A stretch of 64,000 nucleotides of DNA from assembly GCA_963718635.1 (NCBI GenBank), contig OY970367.1:5704001-5768000 (forward strand). The letters run 5' to 3'. Source of the DNA: JAIOQJ01 sp963718635 (GTDB lineage: Bacteria; Planctomycetota; Planctomycetia; Gemmatales; Gemmataceae). The notes under the pieces were generated by a model that was not told where the DNA came from, ran no database searches, and saw nothing but the letters and a program-made list of their open reading frames with translations. The position numbers were made by a program, and so were the translations under genes. Of this stretch, positions 37,346-47,223 are shown piece by piece (within the stretch, counting starts at the first letter, position 1; every line of letters starts with the position of its first letter).

Positions 37346-37671
37346 GCGAATCTCCCGTGACATACTCGACACAGAGTAGCCGATTGTGGTCGAGTCGTCG
37401 AGAGGGAGTCAAGTGAACGGGCGCGTTCGGCGCGCCTACGGATTCCGGTGAATGAACGCTTGCGTACTCGAGCTGGCACGAACTTGGCGTCCTTCGACGG
37501 ATCACTTCACCCACGGCGTTCGCCAATAAAGCTAAACTCGGCAAAATTGGGACAACAGGCCGTGTAAAAGTTCTCCGTTTCCGCGTACTTCCTTTATCAC
37601 CGAGGTCGTTTCCATAAATTAGTGGCTCATAGCGCTACCGGGCGGACAAAATAGCCGAGTGCGACGAAACC
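37346..37671. other. Gene-free divergent promoter region
   Basis: About 325 bases between divergent genes. No repeat or gene seen. Confidence 0.5.
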
Positions 37672-38382
37672 ATGAAATTCCGCGATTACTTCGAACGCGT
37701 TTCAATCATCAACTTGGCCGAGCGCACGGACCGGCGAGCGGAGATCCTTGTGGAACTTCGAAACGCTGGGTTGGAACCGGATGGGGGCCGCATCGAATTC
37801 TTTCCGGCGATCCGCGTCGCCGATGCTGCCGGTTTCCCGAACCCGGGTTATCATGGCTGTTTCCTAAGTCATTTGGGCGTGCTTAAACAAGCGCAAGCAC
37901 GCGGCGCTGCGAACGTGCTTGTCTTCGAAGACGATGCAATGATTTCAGCGCGGTTTAAGGCCGATGAAGAATCGCTGGTTGCGTACTTGCAATCGGTCGA
38001 TTGGGGAATCGTTTACTTCGGGCATGGCCTGGAAGGGTTTGCCGATCGGCCGACTGTGTTGAAGCCGCACCGGCCTGGTGCGCCGTTAGCCCACTTCTAT
38101 GCAGTGAATGCTAAGTACATGGGGCGGCTGATCGACCTGATGGAAAAAATGTTGCAACGTCCCGAAGGCCACCCCGATGGCGGGCCGATGAGCCCGGACG
38201 GGGCGCTGAATTTCTTCATCATGAAGAATCTCGACGTCCCTTGCCACATCACAACTCCCAACCTGGCGACCCAACGAAGCTCGCGCAGCGACCTGCTCCC
38301 CAAATGGTTCGACAACGTTCCTATCCTGCGTCAGGCGGCCGCTTCACTCCGTAAAATGAAGCGGCGATTGAAGCGAGGATGA
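37672..38382 (+). CDS. Glycosyltransferase family 25 (LPS type)
   Basis: 236 residues. GT25 marks are the N-terminal VSIINLAERTDRRAEI, the central GCFLSHLGVLKQA, and LVFEDDAM with the metal-binding DxD-like acid pair. GT25 enzymes transfer galactose or similar sugars to lipooligosaccharide or to collagen-like proteins. It sits beside the kds/lpt genes, which supports an LPS role. A basic C terminus (LRKMKRRLKRG) may touch the membrane. Confidence 0.85.
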   Translation: MKFRDYFERVSIINLAERTDRRAEILVELRNAGLEPDGGRIEFFPAIRVADAAGFPNPGYHGCFLSHLGVLKQAQARGAANVLVFEDDAMISARFKADEESLVAYLQSVDWGIVYFGHGLEGFADRPTVLKPHRPGAPLAHFYAVNAKYMGRLIDLMEKMLQRPEGHPDGGPMSPDGALNFFIMKNLDVPCHITTPNLATQRSSRSDLLPKWFDNVPILRQAAASLRKMKRRLKRG

Positions 38383-38385
38383 GAA

Positions 38386-38737
38386 GCGCTCTGCTACGCA
38401 AAGCCTTCGCGTCGCGGCTAACGGCGATTTGTTTTCCGGTCACCTTAATCATGCTGATTTGCAGGTCTCAAAAAAGCAAGTCCTGTCGGCAGCGCGCCGA
38501 ATTGCCTGCATCTTAAACGACGCAGAACCTCGATTGAGACGTTCTAGGCAGAGCGGAACGAGGGCAAAACGAGCGGAAACGCCGTTAGCCGCGACGCGAA
38601 GGCTTTGCGCAGCGGAGCGCTTTCTGAGCCAAGCGGGTGTAGCGTACGGTGCAGTGCAGGGCGAGCCGAGCAGCGCAAGCTGCCGGGTAACGAAACGAAC
38701 ACAAGCGCTCCGCTGCGCAAAGCCTTCGCGTCGCGGC
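38386..38737. repeat. Repeat family H, intron target
   Basis: Three copies of a roughly 40-bp unit: direct at 38386-38425, inverted at 38580-38620, direct at 38705-38737. The inverted and last copies share 32 perfect bases. The last copy is cut after CGCGGC by the group II intron and resumes at 40763 with TAACGGC, which the first copy has uninterrupted. Otherwise the 38383-38737 gap is gene-free. Confidence 0.9.
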
Positions 38738-39267
38738 GTGCGCCGTGAGAAGGTATGGTTTTTCAGTGGGTGAAAGTCCCACCCGGTAAGTTTAGTCGTT
38801 TTCCGACCGGTAGCAATCCAAGCGGCGGTGGAGGCAACGAAGCCGTCGGAGCCTTGGATGGAAAGGGTCATACAGTGACTCCGCGAGAGAGTGGGCCGTA
38901 ATGTAACGTGAACGCCAGCAAGCTCCGAAAACGAGTGATGCAGGAGCCGACCCTGTGCCGCGAAGGGGAAGGCCGCCGGAAGCAACCACAGACTCCAGGT
39001 GCGGAGTTCAATCGCACCGAAAACGAATGGGTTGCTTCTCCTGCCGGAGTAAGGGCGACAGCACGCTCTCAAAGGAAGACCATGCAACACGGGAAGCCTG
39101 CTTGGTGATCGCGTGTGACGATCAACCGGAGACCCGCGAGGGAGAGGCCGGGCCAAGTCAGGTGGCGGAGGGGCTCGTAGTACCGTTGAAGCCGGGTAAT
39201 GCCGGTGGAGGGAAGGGGCCTCAGTTCTTGTACGGTGTCGAAAGAAGCGACAGCCCGAGGGATTGAC

Positions 39268-40599
39268 ATGTTTCTACCAACCCCACCGGAAAAGGTTGAG
39301 AAGCTTCGGACGGCACTACACACGAAAGCGAAAGCTGAACCTGAGTTCCGCTTCTATGCGCTGTACGACAAGATGTATCGGATGGACGTTCTGATGCACG
39401 CCTACGCTCGTTGCCGAGCGAACGACGGAGCAGCGGGGGTGGACGGTCAGACGTTCGAAGACATCACGACGTACGGTCCGGCGAAGTGGCTTGGGGAACT
39501 GGCGGAAGAGTTGAAGACGCGGACGTACAAGCCCCAGGCGGTTCGACGGGTATGGATTCCGAAGGCCGATGGGAAACAACGACCGCTGGGCATACCGACG
39601 ATACGGGACCGAGTGGCGCAGATGGCGGCAGTGTTGATACTCGAACCGATCTTCGAGGCGGACCTGCAGCCGGAGCAACACGCTTACCGGACGGGGATAG
39701 GCGCTCACGACGCTGTGAAAGCGGTGCAAGCGCTGTTGGACGATGGCTATACGGAGGTGGTTGACGCGGACTTGAGCGGCTACTTCGACAGCATTCCGCA
39801 CGCCGAGCTGATGAAGTCGGTGTCGCGTCGGATCGTGGATCGACACGTGCTTCACGTCATCAAACAATGGCTGGAAGCGGCGGTCGAGGAAACGGACGAG
39901 CGTGGGCGGAAGACGCGGACGACCCGCAACAAGGACGAGGGGAGGGGCACTCCGCAAGGAGGGGTCTTGTCTCCGCTGTTGGCGAATCTGTATATGCGTC
40001 GCTTCATTCTGGCCTGGAAGGTCCAAGGTCACCAAAGGCGTTTGGACGCTCGCATCGTGAACTATGCGGACGACTTCGTGATCTGCACGCCGGGAGGCCT
40101 AGCCGACGAGGCGATGGTCGAGATGCGTGAGATCATGGGGAAGCTGCGGTTGACGGTCAACGAGAAGAAGACGCGGCGGTGTGTTCTGCCGGAAGAGACG
40201 TTCACGTTCTTAGGCTACACGTTCGGGCGGTGTTACTCGCGTAGGAACGGTCGTGCGTATATCAGCCCACGACCGTCGGATAAGAAGATCGGAGCCATGA
40301 CCGCGAAGGTCAGCGAGATGACCCGAGGGCGAACGACGTGCCGGGAAACCGAAGAACTTGTGGGAAGCCTGAACTCGGTCCTAAGAGGTTGGGCCAACTA
40401 CTTTTGTTACGGTCCGGTAACGGAGGTCTATGCGACACTGATGGATCACGTGCGCTGTAGGCTGCGTCGGTGGCTGGGCCGGAAGCATCGCGTGCGAGGT
40501 TCGAGTATCACTACGTACTCGCGACGATACCTGCACGAGGAGTTGGGACTGATCCAACTGGAAAACTTCCGCCCACGCCGGCTGTTTGCGAAGGTGTGA
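39268..40599 (+). CDS. ltrA: Group II intron reverse transcriptase/maturase
   Basis: 443 residues starting MFLPTPPEKVEKLRTAL; an upstream GTG/ATG is in frame but lacks conserved residues. Reverse transcriptase blocks include GVDGQTFEDI, ADGKQRPLGIPTIRDRV, VVDADLSGYFDSIPH, GTPQGGVLSPLLANLYM and the catalytic YADD at residues 266-269. The maturase X domain follows (GSLNSVLRGWANYFCYGPV). No HNH endonuclease domain. It would promote splicing and retrohoming of the surrounding intron. Confidence 0.95.
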   Translation: MFLPTPPEKVEKLRTALHTKAKAEPEFRFYALYDKMYRMDVLMHAYARCRANDGAAGVDGQTFEDITTYGPAKWLGELAEELKTRTYKPQAVRRVWIPKADGKQRPLGIPTIRDRVAQMAAVLILEPIFEADLQPEQHAYRTGIGAHDAVKAVQALLDDGYTEVVDADLSGYFDSIPHAELMKSVSRRIVDRHVLHVIKQWLEAAVEETDERGRKTRTTRNKDEGRGTPQGGVLSPLLANLYMRRFILAWKVQGHQRRLDARIVNYADDFVICTPGGLADEAMVEMREIMGKLRLTVNEKKTRRCVLPEETFTFLGYTFGRCYSRRNGRAYISPRPSDKKIGAMTAKVSEMTRGRTTCRETEELVGSLNSVLRGWANYFCYGPVTEVYATLMDHVRCRLRRWLGRKHRVRGSSITTYSRRYLHEELGLIQLENFRPRRLFAKV

Positions 40600-40612
40600 G
40601 AGACAAGTCCGA

Positions 40613-40645
40613 GAGCCGGATGCGGGAAATCCGCCCGTCCGGTTC
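40613..40645 (+). ncRNA. Group II intron domain V
   Basis: 33-base hairpin GAGCCGGATGCGGGAAATCC...GGTTC: arms GAGCCGGA and TCCGGTTC with the usual bulge, an inner GCGG/CCGC stem and a GAAA loop. The catalytic core of the ribozyme, 14 bases after the maturase stop. Confidence 0.9.
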
Positions 40646-40889
40646 GCCGAGCGGGGAGTGGAAACGGACGGACCGAAGCAGATGGGGCGTAGCGACAGTG
40701 TTCAGACCGGCTACGCTTGTTGTCCATCGGAACGTTCGCACCGCGCCACTCCTCGACTCTACTAACGGCAGTTTGCGTTCTTTTCGGCTGAGGTTGCATT
40801 TTTCAGATGAGAGGCTACAGTCGTGGCTGCGAACATCAGAAATTCGATCGGCGGGGGACGTTCGCGCCAATACAGCAAGGATGCGTGAC

Positions 40890-41947
40890 ATGCAGAACTC
40901 TCTCTCCGAAAGCCACGAATGGCCCGATGCGCTTCGGCATGCTCAGCAAATCATCTATTCGGAAGCGGCCGCGTTGACTGAAGTGGCCGGCCGTCTCGAT
41001 GAAGCCTATGTATGTGCCGTCGATATAATCGCGCATTGCGCGGGCGCGTCGCCGTCACGGGCATTGGCAAGTCGGCCGATGTCGCTCAGAAATTAGTCGG
41101 CACCTTCAATTCAACCGGCACGCGTGCCTATTTGCTCGATGCCACCCGGGCGCTGCATGGCGACTTGGGAATGGTTCATCCGAACGACGTCGCACTCGTT
41201 TTATCGCACAGCGGCGAAAGCGATGAAGTCGTTCGCCTGCTCGGGCCTTTACGGAAACTCGTGAGCGCCATCGTCGGGCTGACCGGTAATCCCGCAAGCA
41301 CGCTGGCACGCCTGGCCAATGCATCTATCGTCTATGGACCGATCGTCGAATCGGATCCGCTGGCGCTGGCGCCGAGTACAAGCACGACGGTGATGATGGT
41401 TCTCGGCCATGCGGTCGCTTTCACGCTAAGCGAACGCCAACAGTTCACCGCCGATGATTTCGCCCGCTATCATCCGGCCGGCAGCCTGGGCCGAAAGCTC
41501 GCGACGGTGGAAAGCTGTATGCGCTGCGGCAGTGATTTACGCATCGCCAACGAACGCGAAACCGTCCGGAACGTTTTTGCGTCGGCACGGCATCGAGGAC
41601 GCCGAACCGGCGCCATCGCCCTGACCAATAACTCCGGCCAATTGACAGGCCTGTTTACCGATAGCGATCTGGCCCGCTTGTTTGAAAGCAACGCAGATGA
41701 ATTTTTTGATCGACCCATTGCCGATGTCATGACGAAAATGCCGATAACGGTAAGACCTGGGTTAAGAATGGCCGAAGCACTGGAAATCCTGCGCAAGAAG
41801 AAAATCAGCGAACTGCCGGTAGTAAATGATGATGGCTGCCCGGTCGGCATGCTGGACATCACCGATCTCATTGGCTTGGTTCCGGCCGAGGAAAAGCCGG
41901 AAGCAAGCGATGGCGGCATCCGGCTTTGGAATCGCCTTAGCGCCTGA
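40890..41947 (+). CDS. kdsD: Arabinose-5-phosphate isomerase KdsD (one frame break)
   Basis: Converts ribulose-5-phosphate to arabinose-5-phosphate, first step to Kdo. ATG at 40890 with AAGG upstream (an in-frame ATG lies three codons earlier). The first 50 residues end IIAHC; near 41038 the frame moves and continues GRVAVTGIGKSADVAQKL. SIS-domain motifs TGIGKS and LVLSHSGESDEV are intact, followed by two CBS domains (about residues 205-260 and 270-330). One base is missing in a GCGCGGGCGCG run. About 352 residues when joined. Followed at once by kdsC. Confidence 0.9.
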
Positions 41948-41961
41948 GTGCGGAGCGATCT

Positions 41962-42504
41962 TTGGTAAGTGAGCCAACATTGGCGGAGCGCATGGCCGCG
42001 ATCGATATGCTCATCCTCGATGTGGATGGCGTGTTGACCGACGGCCGGGTGACGTACACGGACGACGGCCGGGAGATCAAGTCCTTTCATGTGCGCGATG
42101 GAGCGGCTCTTCGATATTGGCTCGACGCCGGCCGCGAGGCAGCGATAATTTCCGGCCGAGATTCGGCGGCCGTCACACGCCGAGCGCAGGAAATGGGCAT
42201 CACCCATATCCGCCAAGGTTCGAGTAATAAACTGCCGGTGCTGCGCGAACTCGTGCAGCGGACCGGGCGTAGGCCGGAGCAGGTTGCCGTCATTGGCGAT
42301 GACTTGCCCGATCTGCCTTTACTGCGAAACGTAGGGCTTGGCATAGCAGTGGCTGACGCCTGTCCTGAACTTAGAGCAATCGCCGGCTACGTCACGCGCG
42401 AACGAGGCGGCAACGGCGCTGTTCGCGAAGTGATCGAAATGCTGATGCACGAGCAAGGAACCTGGCAGCCGCTGCTTGATCGCCTGAATAAAGAGCGGCT
42501 TTGA
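41962..42504 (+). CDS. kdsC: 3-deoxy-manno-octulosonate-8-phosphate phosphatase
   Basis: HAD-family C0 phosphatase, removes phosphate from Kdo-8-P. Motif I is DMLILDVDGVLTDGRV with the nucleophile Asp, motif II lies in AAIISGRDS, and motif IV is VAVIGDDLPDLPLL. 180 residues from TTG at 41962 with GGAG six bases upstream; ATG at 41992 is an alternative that starts just before motif I. Lies 14 bases after kdsD, same order as in many LPS operons. Confidence 0.92.
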   Translation: MVSEPTLAERMAAIDMLILDVDGVLTDGRVTYTDDGREIKSFHVRDGAALRYWLDAGREAAIISGRDSAAVTRRAQEMGITHIRQGSSNKLPVLRELVQRTGRRPEQVAVIGDDLPDLPLLRNVGLGIAVADACPELRAIAGYVTRERGGNGAVREVIEMLMHEQGTWQPLLDRLNKERL

Positions 42505-42549
42505 CGTCGGAGATGGCAACGTCTTGGCAAAACAGAACATCACCTTTTC

Positions 42550-42642
42550 CACCCTCCCCCAGCTTTGCGGGGGGAGGGCAGGGTGGGGGGATATGCTGCG
42601 AGTGCCCCGTCCCACCCTCCCCCTGCAAAGCCAGGGGAGGGT
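42550..42642. repeat. GC-rich palindromic repeat family D, copy 2
   Basis: Two inverted units around CCCCAGCTTTGCGGGGGGAG and CCTCCCCCTGCAAAGCCAGG. Lies between kdsC and the OstA-like gene, inside the putative LPS operon. Confidence 0.85.
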
Positions 42643-42697
42643 AAGGCCGCGCTGCCTGCCGAAAGGCTGCTGATTCAAACGAGAAAGGATTCTCGCT

Positions 42698-45600
42698 GTG
42701 TGGACTCCGCGTCGTCTACTGCTAGTGGTGATCGGCCTGGTGCTGTTTAGCGGCGGGTTCACCGTTTATTCGCGCCTCTTCGGCTGGATCGATGGCCTGC
42801 CGCCCTTGCCGGAACGTTATACCGCGGCCCCCGATGGGTCGCACGAACTACAGGATTACGCTCGCAAACCGCCCTCGCCTCTAACGGCACGGTTACGGCA
42901 TGCCTTTGGACCAAACTGCGTTGAAGAGACGTACAATCTCAAGTTTGAATCGCGCGAGAAAGGCCTGCTCTTCGCCGCTGCCGAGTCGAAAATTCTGGAA
43001 GATGGGCGGGTCCGCCTATTGCAAGTGAGTGTGGCCGTCTTCGCCAAGTCAAGCAAAGATATGACGACCGTACACGCCGATCGCGCCATCCTCACTTTCG
43101 ATCAACCGGTGCGTAAGATCGACGATATGGGGACGCGTAAAGTCCGCGAAGCGGAGCTTCACGCAGACCCTGAATATCCGACCAGCGATCCGCGCAAAGG
43201 CAAAATCCACATTATCAGCAACCGCAAGACAGTCGATCCCGAAGACGACCTGATCGTACGGACGCCCGGGCCGCTTTATTATGTTGACGAGCCCAAGCCG
43301 GGCCAACCGCATATCTGGACGCTGCAATCAGTCGAGATGACCGACTTGCAGAATCGGCCATTGCCTTCGCAAGCGGAAAGCCAACTGCAACAGCCGACCA
43401 TCACGGGCGAAGGGATGCGCGCCTATTTGATCGCGGCAGCGCCGACGCCGCAGGCCAATCCCAAGAAAAAAGCGTCGACCAGCTCTATTAATGGCGTCGA
43501 CCATATCGAGCTCGATCACAATGTCTTCATGAATCTCTGGACCGAATCACAGGGAATGTTAGGCGGCGCGCCGCGCCTCCGAAAGCAGCCAATGCGCCTC
43601 CGGTCGAAAAGGTGTTGGTGACGATTCAGACCAATGGCCCCTTCAATTACGATATGATCCACGACAAAGCGCACTTTGAAATTCCGCTCAAACGCGAGCC
43701 GGGGATTCAGGAGTACGTCAACGTCACCCGGCACTTAAAAGGGCACAATGAAGATACGCTGACCTCGGATTATCTGGATGTGCAATTCAAACGCCAGCAG
43801 GCGACACCTGCCGCACAACCTGGCAAGCCGTTGCCTCCGCCGCCGCCCAAAGCGATGGCCGACGATAAGTCGGCCTGCGCCCGAAAACAACATGGAAATC
43901 GACACCGTTCACGCCTGGGGCAAGAGCATTGCCCTTAGTTCCGATTCCGACTCCCTCTTCGCCTATGGGCACGACCTCTTTTACGACGCACAGAAGAAAG
44001 AGACGTTGCTGAAGGGTGAGCCGATGCATGCCGTCAAGGAAGGGAACCTGATCCGCGCTAAAGAGTTGTTAATGGCGAACATGGACGACAAAGACAAACA
44101 GCATATGCGCGCTCGCGGCCCGGGCGTGGTCGGCATGGGCGAGTTCGACCCGAAAACGCACGAACACAGTAAACAGGCCCATTGGCAAGATTGGCTCGTC
44201 GTCACGAAAGTTAAAGAACTCGGCAAAAGTCTCGATTTGATCACGCTCACCGGCCATGCTCGTTTCATCGACACGATGGGCCAGCAGCGCCTGAATGGCC
44301 GGCAACTGAAACTCTGGATGCTGAACGCGGACGACAACAAGCCAGCTGCCAAGATGCCATTGCCCCCCTCAAACGTGATCGCCAAGAAGACCGAACCGAA
44401 GAAGAAAGATGCCGAGAATAAATCGTTGCCGCATCGGCTCGAGGCCACTGCCGACGTCTCACTGACCTCGCCCGATCTCATTGTCCTGAAATCGGACTAC
44501 CTCAACGTTTGGTTTAAAGACGTGCCCGCTGCAGTCGCGCCACCTGTCGTCGAAGCCAAAGATCCAATCTCGCCGCTCAAGGTTGATCCGACTCCGCAGT
44601 CCGTCGCGAAGAAAGAGGAAAAGAAGGATCCGCCCTTCATTCTGCGCCGCGCCGACCGGATCGACTCGTGGGTCAACCGGAGCAACGGCAAGAACGAGAT
44701 GGATAAAGTCCACACGGAAGGGCACGTGCGCATTCATCAGGATCCGAAGAGCGATAAGGAAAAAGGCGTCGATATCGCCGGTCATACGGTTGATATGGAG
44801 CACTTCGTAGAAGGCGACTACTTGACGGTCACGGGGAACGATGAGCTTACCGGAGAATGCCACTTCGACAAAATTTCGATCATCGGCGACGACATCAAGA
44901 TCGACCAGCGCGACAATACCGCGAACGTGAAGGGACCGGGCAACATGCGCTTGCCGAGCCAGACCAAATTGGTGGGTGAGAACAAGGATAAGAAGCCGAC
45001 TAAGCCGGAAGACATCGACATCTATTGGGAAGATGGAATGCAGCTCGATGGACCAATTCGCTCCGTCCGCTATGAAGGGCGAGTGATGGCCATTCAGAAA
45101 GAGAAAGTCCACGTAGGCGTCAATGAGAAGGAGTCGCGCGTGCTCTGCGAAGTGATGCAGGTGACGCTCGATCGACCTCTCTATCTCAATCATGCATCGA
45201 AGCCAAAGGAAACGGGAACAACGCCCAAGAGCAAGGAAGAGGACGACTCGCCAAAAGTAGAAAAAGTCCTTTGCGACTCCGCGCCGTCCGATCCGGCGCT
45301 TGCGAAAACCAAAGTCCGCAACGACGTGTTGGTCGAAGAGTTGGAGCGCCTGGGGCATCAGGTGGTCAAGTATCAGAACTCGATAAGCAAAACGGCGATG
45401 ATGGAAAATATCGTCAACAAAGCGATGGTGATGGGCCCCGACGGCAAACCGAAGGAAGTCGAGACATCACAGAATCTGATGACCACCGGCGGCCCTGGCG
45501 AGGTCCGTATCTTCGACAAAGGATCGAGCGATCCGGCCGGGCCGAAACCCGTGAACGGCAATAAGGCCAAAGGCAAGAATGAGGAAGAAACCAAGCTCAC

Positions 45601-46069
45601 CTGGATCAAATTCGATAAGGGGATGAGGGCGGTGAACAACATGCCGCAACGAGCCGTCTTCCGCAATAGCGTCGAGCTGGTGCATATGCCGGCCAAGCGC
45701 CACGATGTCGAAATCAACATCACCAACCTCCCCGAAGGCGCTCTCTATCTCCGTTGCGAAGATCATTTGGAAATGACGACCCAATCCCGAAAGATGATGA
45801 ATAAACTGGGGGAAGAAGTCGAAGTGAAATGGCAGGAAATGTTGGCGGTCGGCAACTGCCGGGTGCGCAGCGACGACTTCGACGGATGGTCGACAACCGT
45901 GACCTACAGCGAAGAAAAATCGCTGCTGGTCTTCACCGGCTCACCGCAGAACCTCGCGGTGATGAATCGCGGCGAAGGCAAAGGGCGCGAACGCAAAGCG
46001 TTGCGCGGCGAGATCATCAAATACAACATCAAGACAAAAGATTTCAGCGTGGATGGGGCCGCGAACTAA
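42698..46069 (+). CDS. Very large LptC/OstA-like envelope protein (two frame breaks)
   Basis: GTG start with AAAGGA upstream, then a membrane anchor (LLLVVIGLVLFSGGFTVYS). Three frames join: 42698 to about 43570, then to about 43885, then to 46069, giving about 1120 residues. The body is a long series of beta-rich segments such as TTVHADRAILTFDQP, HLKGHNEDTLTSDYLDVQF, ALSSDSDSLFAYGHDLFYD and LTSPDLIVLKSDYLNVWF, recalling OstA/LptA-LptC jellyroll repeats. Position right after kdsD-kdsC is where lptC-lptA sit in proteobacteria. I infer an LPS transport bridge; no close family is recognised. Confidence 0.6.
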
Positions 46070-46089
46070 CCGCCTGCGCGGTAATAAGT

Positions 46090-46139
46090 GTCGCCTTTCG
46101 CTCCGCGCAAGGAGCTCCTTGCGCGGAGCGAAAGGCGAC
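46090..46139. repeat. Perfect 50-bp palindrome, family G
   Basis: 25+25 bases with no loop: GTCGCCTTTCGCTCCGCGCA... inverted exactly. Outer arms AATAAGTG (46083) and CACTTATT (46149) extend the symmetry. A related element with two direct copies of CCTTTCGCTCCGCGAAAGG lies at 56412. Position between convergent genes suits termination. Confidence 0.9.
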
Positions 46140-46232
46140 TAATTCGAACACTTATTTTCGCGCGGAGACCTCCATGAGCAGATCGCTAGCGTATCCCGCT
46201 GAACTTTGAGCCTCTTGTTCGCAAATTCCAAT

Positions 46233-46661
46233 CTATTTTTTGTTCAGCTCAGCGTAGAAGTCTCTCGCCTTGGCGAGCAATTGGCCTTCGGTCTCATGAT
46301 GGGCGTCGATCACGACCGAGCCCACGATCTTTTTGGCAACGTCTGCATGGTGAGCCTTCAAGTCGCTCACTAACATCTCCATCGCACTGCTGCGGCCTGT
46401 GCCGCTTCCGAATAGTAAAACCTGCTCAGCGCCGCTCAGGGTCTTCGCAACGGCTTCGTAGAAGCTTTTTCGCTCGGGGAGACGTTTGCCGTCCGTCCAT
46501 TCATGAGCGGAATGCAGATGTTTCCCATAGCCGTGCGGATCGAACGGAACAATGCGCACTGGAACCGAATCGTGAATCTCCGTGTGGTAAATCGTCGCTT
46601 CACGGTGATCGATGACCACCAATAGGTGCGATGCGCTGCCCGATTTTTCAACTTTCACCAC
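46233..46661 (-). CDS. eRF1-domain-3-like small protein, chromosomal paralogue
   Basis: GTG at 46661 has AAGGAG eight bases upstream; 142 residues. The opening HLLVVIDHREATIYHTEI is a beta strand pair with a DHREA motif seen in stand-alone release-factor-domain proteins. The C-terminal half matches the island copy at 10093 (ERKSFYEAVAKTLSGAEQVL, GSGTGRSSAMEMLVSDLK). Likely member of the bacterial baeRF/Dom34-like group, perhaps acting on ribosomes under stress. No GGQ-type catalytic motif is present. Confidence 0.6.
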   Translation of the reverse strand: MVKVEKSGSASHLLVVIDHREATIYHTEIHDSVPVRIVPFDPHGYGKHLHSAHEWTDGKRLPERKSFYEAVAKTLSGAEQVLLFGSGTGRSSAMEMLVSDLKAHHADVAKKIVGSVVIDAHHETEGQLLAKARDFYAELNKK

Positions 46662-47223
46662 GATTCTAACTCCTTGATTCCGGCAAGCGGGCAATCGCCA
46701 CCGCTATCAATCCAGGATGACTGGATTGGAATGGCTCACGCTATTATACGGGCAATTCGATTTAGCCTTGCAATTGGCAGGTGCAAGCGCGAATCGACCC
46801 CGGGTGCGTTATCAAAAAGCGAACTAGGCCGAGCCGGGTGCACAGACTCCAAAGGCCTGCATTTCCTCATTCACTATGCCTTGCCTGATCGCGTGTTCAT
46901 ATTTTCTGATCGGCAAAAGCGTCAACTCGATCTACGGTAGAGCCATTTTTCTAGGCACCTAATGCCGCATTTGCGGGCAATAAATCGTCAGAAAGCTCTC
47001 CGTTGATCGAAAGCCCGATTCTAAAACATCGTGAAACACGGCTGTTCGGCTCTAAATGTCACTAAAGCGTGCAGCGGTATGCAGTTTGCCTTGGAGGTTT
47101 AGATTGGATCACATGTAATGACTGTCCAGAAATTGTCGATTATTAGGGTCAAGCGAAGGGGGCGATCCAGGTCAGTGCAAATGATTCTCCCTTTTCTGCT
47201 CCAATTGCCCGGGTGGATATATC
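46662..47223. other. Gene-free region ahead of the ATP-grasp cluster
   Basis: About 560 bases between divergent genes, AT-richer than its surroundings. No repeat family member or gene was found. The cluster promoter should lie here. Confidence 0.5.

Larger units (their letters stand above)
38738..40762 (+). mobile_element. Group II intron with maturase gene
   Basis: 5' end GTGCGCC follows the family H repeat copy; 3' end CTCTAC precedes TAACGGC. Boundaries are supported by the exons joining to a sequence that exists uninterrupted at 38410-38425. Contains a reverse transcriptase without an endonuclease domain and a recognisable domain V. Domain VI pairs GGAGTGG (40658) with CCACTCC (40746), leaving a loop of about 85 bases. 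Insertion next to a hairpin and the missing endonuclease fit group IIC-like introns. Confidence 0.85.

Noticed and set aside
38429..38773. Coding frames within the family H repeats, both strands
   Set aside because: Frames arise from inverted repeats and read the same peptides several times; no gene family.
39199..39267. Longer start for the intron maturase
   Set aside because: The extra 23 residues lie in intron RNA domains and match no maturase N terminus.
42698..46069. Three separate genes in the OstA-like region
   Set aside because: The middle and last pieces lack starts with ribosome-binding sites, and the sense continues smoothly over the breaks, so one gene with indels fits better.
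46240..46661. Universal stress protein (UspA) for the small protein and its paralogue
   Set aside because: The G-x-x-G-x(9)-G-S/T ATP motif of UspA is absent; the ERKSFYEA and GTG-SSAME pattern fits eRF1-domain-like proteins better.
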